Below are positions 53,323 through 59,520 of a stretch of DNA of 59,520 bases, piece by piece (position 1 is the stretch's first letter; every line of letters begins with the position of its first letter). A program made the position numbers and the translations under genes. Source of the stretch: Bacteroidota bacterium (GTDB lineage Bacteria; Bacteroidota; Bacteroidia; Chitinophagales; Chitinophagaceae); the NCBI GenBank assembly GCA_018267575.1, contig JAFDYF010000114.1:1-59520 (forward strand). The letters run 5' to 3'. The notes under the pieces are model-generated. The model was not told where the DNA came from and did no database searches. It saw only the letters and a program-made list of their open reading frames with translations.

Positions 53323-56300
53323 ATGAACATTTCAGAGTTATCATTAAAAAGACCAGTACTCGCCACCGTTATGAACCTCATGCTGATTTTATTCGGCGTG
53401 GTGGGTTTTAATTTTTTAGCGGTCCGCGATTACCCGGCCATTGACCCGCCAATTATCACCGTTTCTACCTCCTATACTGGGGCTAACCCCGACATTATTG
53501 AAAGCCAGATCACAGAACCGTTGGAAAAACAGATCAATGGCATTCCCGGCATTCGCACCATTACTTCAAACAGCTCATTGGGCAGTAGCAGCATCACGGT
53601 GGAGTTTAACCTAGGAGCCGATTTGGAAGCCGCGGCCAGTGATGTGAGGGATAAAGTGGGCCAGGCTTCCCGCAGTCTTCCCCAAGATATTGATGCCCCA
53701 CCCATCGTATCCAAAGCAGATGCCAATAGTGATTTTATTTTGCTCTTGGCTATACAGAGCCATTCGAAAAGCCTGATGGAGCTGAGCGATTACGCCGATA
53801 ATGTTTTGCAACAACAATTACAAACGATTGATGGCGTTAGTTCCGTAAACGTGTTTGGCGACAAAGGTTATGCCATGCGTATTTGGCTTGACCCCAAAAA
53901 GATGAGCGCCTACAATATTGCATATAACGATATAAGTGCTGCCATCAACAGTGAAAATATTGAGCTCCCCCCAGGAAAAGTATATGGCAATAATACCGAA
54001 CTTACCATCAAGGCCCTTGGCAGACTGACCAACGAAAAACAATTCCGTGACCTGATCATCAAATCAGATAGTACTGGTATTGTAAGGCTGGGCAATATTG
54101 CAAAGATTGAACTAGGGCCACAATCGCCCGAACAAAATTGGAAATTCAATGGGGTGAATGCCGTGGGGCTTGCCATCATTCCCCAACCAGGCGCAAATAA
54201 TATCAATATTGCCAATGAATTCAATAAAAAACTGGAAGAAATAAAAAGATCCAATAAATCGGATATCGATTTTAATGTTTTAATAGACAATACAAAAACA
54301 ATCCGGCAATCATTAAGTGAAGTAAAGGAAACCCTCATCATTGCCCTTTCCCTCGTGGTATTGGTAATCTTCTTTTTCTTTCGTAATTGGTTGATTGCCC
54401 TTAGACCGTTGATTGATATCCCAATCTCCCTGATCGCTACATTTTTCGTGATGTATCTAGCAGGATTCACCATCAATATTCTCACCCTGCTCGGTATCGT
54501 ATTGGCAACTGGCCTGGTGGTGGACGATGGGATTGTGGTCACTGAAAACATTTTCAGGAAACTGGAAGCAGGGTTCCCAATCCGTAAGGCCGCCCTAGAA
54601 GGAAGCAAGGAAATATTTTTTGCAGTCATTTCTACCTCGCTCACGCTGGCGGTGGTTTTTATGCCCGTGGTTTTTTTACAGGGCTTTGTAGGCCGGCTCT
54701 TTCGGGAGTTTGGGGTTGTACTGGCTGCCGCGGTATTGATATCTTCATTCGTTTCGCTCACCATCACTCCTGTACTAAACGTATATCTAACCCGAAAAAA
54801 TTCTTCCCATGGAAAATTCTATCTGATGACAGAGCCCTTTTTCCAGGGTATGGAAAATGGATATAAAAAATTATTGCAAGCGTTTATGCGTATCCGTTGG
54901 GTTGCCTGGTTAATTATTGGAGGTTGTGTTCTGATTATAGTGATGATACTTCATTCCATTCAAAGTGAACTGGCACCATTGGAGGACCGGAGTACGATAC
55001 GATTTACGGCAACAGCCCCGGAGGGTACCAGCTTTAGTTATATGTCCAATATTTCGGATGATATCGCCTCCTATCTATACGATTCAGTGCCCGAGCGTGA
55101 TTTTGTATTTGTAAGAACCCCTGCCGGCGCAGGTTTCAATTCATCGGCACCTCGGATTGGTCTTATCGACCACAGTTTGAGAAAAAGAACCCAGAATGAT
55201 ATTTACAATGATCTGCAACGGAAACTCACCCGCTTCAATGATGTGAGGATCTTCGCCATCCAGGAGCAAACCATTTCGGTGGGCTCTGGCTCACGTACCA
55301 GTTTACCTGTGCAATTTGTACTCCAAAACCAAAATCTGGATAAACTAAAAAAAGTGATCCCCGAATTTCTTGCCGAGGCCAGAAAAGACAAAACCTTTTC
55401 CAACGTAGATGCCAACCTAAGATTCAATAAACCAGAATTGGACATTACGGTCGATAGAATGAAACTAAAAGACCTAGGCTTGTCAACCATGGATGTGGTG
55501 TCGGCCATGCAGGCTGCTTTCAGTGGCGGCCGATTGGCTTATTTTTATATGAACGGATACCAATATTTTGTAGTGGCTCAAGTTGAACGGGATTATAGGA
55601 ATACCCCATCGGATATCAAAGACCTTTATGTAAGAAACAATAAAGGGGTGAACATCCCACTCGATGCGGTTATCAAGATCGAACAAAACAGCAACCCTGC
55701 CACCTTATTTCACTTTAACCGATTTAAGGCAGCCACCATTTCAGCATCACTGGCTGAGGGGGAAACCATTGGCGATGGGATCAAAGCCATGAATGTCATC
55801 GCTGCAAAAACATTGGATCCCAGCTTTCAGACGGCATTGGCAGGGTCTTCCAGGGACTATGCCGAAAGCTCTTCAAATATTTTATTTGCATTTGTACTAG
55901 CATTAATCCTGATCTATCTGGTTCTTTCTGCACAGTTCGAAAGTTTTATAGACCCATTAGCCATCATGCTCACCGTACCCTTGGCACTAGCTGGCGCCTT
56001 ATTGAGCTTATGGATTTTTGGAATGACCTTGAATATTTTTTCAGAAATCGGGATGATCATGCTCATCGGACTGGTGACCAAAAATGGGATTTTGATCGTG
56101 GAATTTGCCAATCAGAAAAGAGAACATGGCTTGAACAAAATGCAAGCAGTGATTGAAGCTTCATCTCAAAGATTAAGGCCCATATTGATGACCAGTCTGG
56201 CCACTTCACTTGGCGCATTGCCCATTGCAGTGAGCCTTGGTGCGGCCGCTACCAGCAGGGTACCGCTGGGCGTAGTGGTAGTAGGTGGTATTATGTTTTC

Positions 56301-56388
56301 GCTGTTCTTGACCTTGTTTGTAATACCGGCCGTTTATACTTATCTGTCCGGCAAGCACAAGAAACACCAAACAGAAGTAAATGAATAA
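53323..56388 (+). CDS. RND multidrug efflux permease (HAE1/AcrB family)
   Basis: A 1021-residue proton-driven pump. The typical start is MNISELSLKRPVLATVMNLMLILFGVVGF; the proton-relay Asp pair is in LATGLVVDDGIVVTENIF (about residues 402-406) with a Lys in the partner helix near the C-terminus (LIGLVTKNGILIVEFANQ). Two large periplasmic loops and twelve membrane helices fit the family. It follows the adaptor after 115 bp and precedes the outer-membrane channel by about 40 bp. Substrates are unknown; antibiotics, bile-like compounds or solvents are possible. Confidence 0.96.
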   Translation: MNISELSLKRPVLATVMNLMLILFGVVGFNFLAVRDYPAIDPPIITVSTSYTGANPDIIESQITEPLEKQINGIPGIRTITSNSSLGSSSITVEFNLGADLEAAASDVRDKVGQASRSLPQDIDAPPIVSKADANSDFILLLAIQSHSKSLMELSDYADNVLQQQLQTIDGVSSVNVFGDKGYAMRIWLDPKKMSAYNIAYNDISAAINSENIELPPGKVYGNNTELTIKALGRLTNEKQFRDLIIKSDSTGIVRLGNIAKIELGPQSPEQNWKFNGVNAVGLAIIPQPGANNINIANEFNKKLEEIKRSNKSDIDFNVLIDNTKTIRQSLSEVKETLIIALSLVVLVIFFFFRNWLIALRPLIDIPISLIATFFVMYLAGFTINILTLLGIVLATGLVVDDGIVVTENIFRKLEAGFPIRKAALEGSKEIFFAVISTSLTLAVVFMPVVFLQGFVGRLFREFGVVLAAAVLISSFVSLTITPVLNVYLTRKNSSHGKFYLMTEPFFQGMENGYKKLLQAFMRIRWVAWLIIGGCVLIIVMILHSIQSELAPLEDRSTIRFTATAPEGTSFSYMSNISDDIASYLYDSVPERDFVFVRTPAGAGFNSSAPRIGLIDHSLRKRTQNDIYNDLQRKLTRFNDVRIFAIQEQTISVGSGSRTSLPVQFVLQNQNLDKLKKVIPEFLAEARKDKTFSNVDANLRFNKPELDITVDRMKLKDLGLSTMDVVSAMQAAFSGGRLAYFYMNGYQYFVVAQVERDYRNTPSDIKDLYVRNNKGVNIPLDAVIKIEQNSNPATLFHFNRFKAATISASLAEGETIGDGIKAMNVIAAKTLDPSFQTALAGSSRDYAESSSNILFAFVLALILIYLVLSAQFESFIDPLAIMLTVPLALAGALLSLWIFGMTLNIFSEIGMIMLIGLVTKNGILIVEFANQKREHGLNKMQAVIEASSQRLRPILMTSLATSLGALPIAVSLGAAATSRVPLGVVVVGGIMFSLFLTLFVIPAVYTYLSGKHKKHQTEVNE

Positions 56389-56431
56389 ATTTATCCAACA
56401 ATTTGATTCATGATTGACTATTCAATATAAA

Positions 56432-57733
56432 ATGATGAAACGATTTTTGATAAATACGGGCCTGCTTATGATTGTGCAATTTTGCCATGCCCAAGAACTT
56501 CGGTTACAGGATGCCGTTAATATTGCATTGAAAAACAGTTTCAATATCCAGATGGCTAAAAACAATGTGGATATAGCCACCCTCAATAACCACTATGGCA
56601 TCGCTGGTGGGCTACCCTTTGTAGCCGCTACGGCTTCAGACAACGCACAGCTTACCAGTATCCATCAGGAGTTCTCCAATGCCGCCAATAATAAAACCAG
56701 CAAAGACGCCAGTTCAAACAATATATCGGCTGGGTTAACAGGCTCTATCCTGATTTACAATGGGCGGCATGTGGTAACGACCAAACACAGGTTGGGAATA
56801 ACCGAAGACCAAAGCAAAACCCAGCTTAGCTCCAGGGCATTGATACTCGTGTATAATGTAATGCTAAAATACTATGACATTATCCGGCAAGAACGTTATG
56901 CAAAAACCCTGCAACAATCCATTGAAGCATCCAAACAAAAACTGGACATCGTTAAAACACAGCAAGCCGTAGGGCTTGCCAATAATGCTGACCTTTTTCA
57001 ATCGCAGGTTGACCTAAACACACAGGTTCAAAACCTACAGGCTCAACAATTGGTCATCAATCAAGGGAAAACCGATCTGCTTACCTTAATGACTTTAAAC
57101 CCCGATTCCACCGTCAGCCTGAACGACAGTATTGTGATTGACCAAAATATCAAACTGGCATCCATACTCGATGGGATCCAGAAAAACCCTGATATCATTG
57201 CCGCTAATCAACAGGTGGTCATTAATGAGCATATAGAAAAAGAAATAGCCGCCTTACGCTATCCTTCCTTAAGCTTGAATACTGGATATAATTTCAGCCG
57301 CACAAGGAATGGCGCGGGCTTTTTCCTATTGAACCAGAGCTATGGCCCTTTTGCGGGAATCAATTTAAACGTGCCCATATTTAATGGCGCCATTTATAAA
57401 AGACAGCAACAGATCGCTGCCATCAATAGCCAAAACGCTGCACTATTGAAAGACACGTTGGAGTTTGGATATACTTCCACTGCTGTTAAAAATTTCCAAG
57501 CCTACCAAAGCAATCTACAGCAGTTGGAAACGGCTGCACAGAATTACAATCTGTCCAAGCAATTATTGGATCTTGTGGTAAAAAGGTTACAGTTAAGGCA
57601 AGCCACTATTGTGGATCTGAAAAACGCCCAGCAAAGTTTTGAGAATGCCGGCTATTTATTGGTAAATATTAGTTATGCGGCCAAGGTTGCCGAGATACAG
57701 TTAAAGCGGCTCGCCAACCAACTGGACTATTAA
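56432..57733 (+). CDS. TolC-family outer-membrane efflux protein
   Basis: A 433-residue outer-membrane channel with two repeated TolC-type coiled-coil/beta regions. Signal peptide about residues 1-21 (MMKRFLINTGLLMIVQFCHAQ). Family pieces: LRLQDAVNIALKNSFNIQMAKNNVDIA, ISAGLTGSILIYNGR, VGLANNADLFQSQVDLN, PSLSLNTGYNFSRT and INLNVPIFNGAIYKRQQQIAAIN. Third gene of the RND operon; an in-frame TTG at 56414 was not chosen because the signal peptide begins at the ATG pair 56432/56435. Confidence 0.93.
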   Translation: MMKRFLINTGLLMIVQFCHAQELRLQDAVNIALKNSFNIQMAKNNVDIATLNNHYGIAGGLPFVAATASDNAQLTSIHQEFSNAANNKTSKDASSNNISAGLTGSILIYNGRHVVTTKHRLGITEDQSKTQLSSRALILVYNVMLKYYDIIRQERYAKTLQQSIEASKQKLDIVKTQQAVGLANNADLFQSQVDLNTQVQNLQAQQLVINQGKTDLLTLMTLNPDSTVSLNDSIVIDQNIKLASILDGIQKNPDIIAANQQVVINEHIEKEIAALRYPSLSLNTGYNFSRTRNGAGFFLLNQSYGPFAGINLNVPIFNGAIYKRQQQIAAINSQNAALLKDTLEFGYTSTAVKNFQAYQSNLQQLETAAQNYNLSKQLLDLVVKRLQLRQATIVDLKNAQQSFENAGYLLVNISYAAKVAEIQLKRLANQLDY

Positions 57734-57780
57734 AGGAGCAATTCTCGTAATCATAAAATCTTATCGGAAAAAGAGAAAGA

Positions 57781-58281
57781 TCAAAATAAAGTCTGTACCC
57801 CATAAGCCACTTTAGCCTCATGCCCCAGTAACCATTTTTTTCTTTTCAGCCCACCGGCATAGCCCACCAAATCATTCTTGGAACCAATCACTCTGTGGCA
57901 GGGTACTACAATCGCAATATTGTTTTTCCCATTAGCCGCAGCGACCGCCCTGATAGCCTTGGGGTCGCCCAAACGTTTTGACAGTTCCAGATAGCTGATG
58001 GTTTTACCAAAAGGTATCCGCATCAGTTCGCTCCATACTTTTTTTTGGAATTCAGTTCCCTCCTGATTCATAGGGAACTCAAAAAAGCGTCTTTGTCCCT
58101 GAAAATATTGGATCAGTTCCTCAATACAATTAATGAGTAAGGCAGGCATCGCCTCATCGGTTATATCTTCCAATTTTTCAACAGCATCTACAAAACTAAT
58201 CTCATTAATAAAACTTTCTGTACCTGAAATTCTTATTAGCCCGATGGGTGATTTATAAAAGGCTGTATATATTTGGGCCAT
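57781..58281 (-). CDS. ogt: Methylated-DNA--protein-cysteine methyltransferase
   Basis: A 166-residue suicide enzyme that removes methyl groups from O6-methylguanine in DNA. The active-site cysteine is in VVPCHRVIG (Cys128), preceded by the DNA-binding helix EFQKKVWSELMRIPFGKTISYLELSKRLGDPKAIRAVAAANGKN. The N-terminal part (1-70) is the ribonuclease-like domain. Ogt or AdaB cannot be distinguished. Convergent with the TolC gene with 47 bp between. Cytoplasmic. Confidence 0.95.
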   Translation of the reverse strand: MAQIYTAFYKSPIGLIRISGTESFINEISFVDAVEKLEDITDEAMPALLINCIEELIQYFQGQRRFFEFPMNQEGTEFQKKVWSELMRIPFGKTISYLELSKRLGDPKAIRAVAAANGKNNIAIVVPCHRVIGSKNDLVGYAGGLKRKKWLLGHEAKVAYGVQTLF

Positions 58282-58324
58282 ATTTTTTGTAGTACTTGAT
58301 AAGTAAAGCAGAAAGCAAAAGCGG

Positions 58325-58657
58325 TTATCCTATTTTCAGCCCATCCCTCACTTTCTGCTGTGGCTGCAATAAAACTACTTCATTTTTTTCAGTATACACG
58401 CCCAGCACCAAACATTCACTGAAGAAATTGGCGATCTGCTTGGGCTCGAAATTTACAATGGCAATAATCTGCCTCCCCAGTAAGGATTCTTTTTCATACA
58501 AAGAAACAATTTGGGCAGAAGATCTCTTAATACCAAGCTCCCCAAAATCGATGCTGAGCTGGTAGGCTGGCTTGCGAGCCTTAGGGAAATCGGCCACAGC
58601 GATAATCGTACCTGTCCTGATATCTATTTTCTCGAAATCGTCCCAAGTGATGAACAT
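58325..58657 (-). CDS. csaA: tRNA-binding (CsaA-like) protein
   Basis: A 110-residue OB-fold protein of the CsaA/tRNA-binding domain family (like the C-terminal domain of methionyl-tRNA synthetase). Features: FEKIDIRTGTIIAVADFPKARKPAYQLSIDFGE, RSSAQIVSLYEKESLLGRQIIAIVNFEPKQIA and the end VLLQPQQKVRDGLKIG. CsaA has been reported as an export-related chaperone; tRNA binding is the structural inference. It lies 43 bp upstream of ogt on the same strand and may be in the same transcript. Confidence 0.92.
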   Translation of the reverse strand: MFITWDDFEKIDIRTGTIIAVADFPKARKPAYQLSIDFGELGIKRSSAQIVSLYEKESLLGRQIIAIVNFEPKQIANFFSECLVLGVYTEKNEVVLLQPQQKVRDGLKIG

Positions 58658-58811
58658 ATTATTCTTTTAGTATTTTACTCAAGGATTAAAAGAATCAACC
58701 GTGTCACTGTTATAGTTATTCTTTGTTTCTTTGCATAACTTTAAACAATTGAAACAAAATCGGGTTATCCACTTAAGGTCAACCCAATTCATAATCCAAA
58801 AATACAATTTA

Positions 58812-59222
58812 ATGAAACGGACAGCAACGGCCATTTGGAATGGCAATGGAAAAGAAGGTAATGGTCATCTTACCACGCAAAGTGCTACTTTAAACAATAC
58901 TCAGTATTCTTATAAATCCAGGTTTGAACAAGGCGTTGGCACCAATCCAGAAGAGCTGATTGCCGCAGCACATGCAGGTTGTTTTGCCATGAAACTGAGC
59001 TTTGTATTGCAGGCTGCCGGTTTTGTCGCAGACTCATTGGATGTCAACTGCACCATTACCTTAGGAGATGCAGGGATCACTGGTTCCGATTTGGTACTCA
59101 AAGCCAAAATTCCCGGAATCTCCGCAGATAAATTCAAGGAAGCTGCAGAGGATGCCAAACTAAATTGCCCCATCAGCAAATTGCTGAACACGGCCATTAC
59201 ATTGAATGCCACCTTGGTTTAA
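58812..59222 (+). CDS. OsmC-family peroxiredoxin
   Basis: A 136-residue OsmC/Ohr-type protein that reduces organic hydroperoxides. Two redox Cys are present: Cys in AAAHAGCFAMKLSF (about residue 57) and Cys in LNCPISKLLN (about residue 121), the OsmC pair. The Glu in GTNPEELIAAAHAGCF is the conserved active-site helix. Start ATG 58812 (MKRTATAIWNGNGKEG); the frame runs back to 58731 without family residues. Cytoplasmic stress protein, single gene. Confidence 0.93.
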   Translation: MKRTATAIWNGNGKEGNGHLTTQSATLNNTQYSYKSRFEQGVGTNPEELIAAAHAGCFAMKLSFVLQAAGFVADSLDVNCTITLGDAGITGSDLVLKAKIPGISADKFKEAAEDAKLNCPISKLLNTAITLNATLV

Positions 59223-59490
59223 AAAATAATTACAATAAAGTCCCATTACCATGGGGCTTGATTGTCTAAAATAAATATACAATCAACCCTATTTCTTTTG
59301 TAACAACGCCGTTCTTTAAGAATTTCAATAATCTTTCCGCGATTACTAACAACTTACATCTACTACCGAAAGATCCCAGGATCAGGCTAATGGGCTTCAT
59401 GCTTTCGCATACCAAACTTGATAAAACAATCCTTTTTGATGAACGATATTTATTATATAGGACATATCACTAGCGTTGCGTTATAAATCG

Positions 59491-59518
59491 AAGATATTCA
59501 GCTGAATATCTTTTTTTT
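59491..59518 (+). terminator. Terminator at the window end
   Basis: The palindrome GATATTCAGCTGAATATC (59493-59510) is followed by TTTTTTTT. It would stop + strand transcription about 270 bp after the OsmC gene; 59223-59490 contains a weaker hairpin (AAGTCCCAT/ATGGGGCTT, 59238-59259) and no gene. Confidence 0.75.
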
Positions 59519-59520
59519 CT

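Noticed and set aside
53910..54767. 285-residue antisense frame in the RND pump gene
   Set aside because: Shadow frame; no recognisable protein and no promoter.

Overview
The window looks like a chromosomal segment of a Bacteroidota bacterium, most likely a Chitinophagaceae-type member of the Chitinophagales. Five kinds of evidence support this. Three large secreted proteins end in type IX secretion (T9SS) sorting domains. Most promoters that can be picked out carry the Bacteroidota -7 box TAnnTTTG, some with TTG or TTTG 17-23 bp upstream, and start codons lack Shine-Dalgarno sequences. Menaquinone is made by the futalosine route (mqnB, mqnD). Dipeptidyl peptidase IV, GH29 fucosidase and Gly/Tyr-rich exported proteins are present. 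The genes are mostly chromosomal housekeeping genes; no intact phage, insertion sequence or CRISPR array was seen.

Layout. 0-10 kb: aldehyde dehydrogenase with its DUF779 partner and a divergent AraC regulator; a VOC protein; fabD; a pterin cluster (folE plus two 6-pyruvoyl-tetrahydropterin synthase paralogs) divergent from mqnB-mqnD; photolyase and a NarL-type response regulator. 10-20 kb: a gene-free 970-bp island with a candidate structured RNA and composite intergenic repeats; two paralogous beta-propeller/phosphoesterase fusion proteins flanking a SnoaL-like gene; a T9SS lectin; an exported TIM-barrel protein. 20-25 kb: a leader with terminator ahead of accD, then smpB, a PlsC-type acyltransferase, an acyl-CoA thioesterase, DUF2279 and tRNA-Val. 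25-35 kb: proline dehydrogenase, a dipeptide-epimerase-like enolase, a Gly/Arg/Tyr-rich exported protein, an S9 peptidase, two unknown membrane-associated proteins, glmM and an exported NIF3-like protein. 35-48 kb: a large T9SS Ig-repeat protein, a CvfB-type S1 protein, a block of tandem and inverted degenerate repeats, pdhB, alpha-L-fucosidase, a previously unlisted 45-residue membrane protein, DUF4846, an NtrC-like regulator without a DNA-binding domain, a signal peptidase I fusion and cytidine deaminase. 48-59.5 kb: a T9SS adhesin-like protein with four six-cysteine repeats, an RND efflux operon (adaptor, pump, TolC-type channel), ogt, csaA and an OsmC-type protein.

The most interesting non-coding signals are three. 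(1) The leader between 20512 and 20640 has a promoter box, a 5' stem, a possible antiterminator and a terminator 32 bp before accD. No + strand gene lies upstream, so the terminator must belong to a short RNA or to an attenuator of acetyl-CoA carboxylase. (2) A promoter-stem-terminator unit at 10433-10787 looks like an independent RNA. (3) Word-like degenerate intergenic repeats occur at the left edge and at 4.85, 10.8-11.2 and 39.8-40.1 kb. Pairings and promoter calls were made by eye, and no search or folding program was run.
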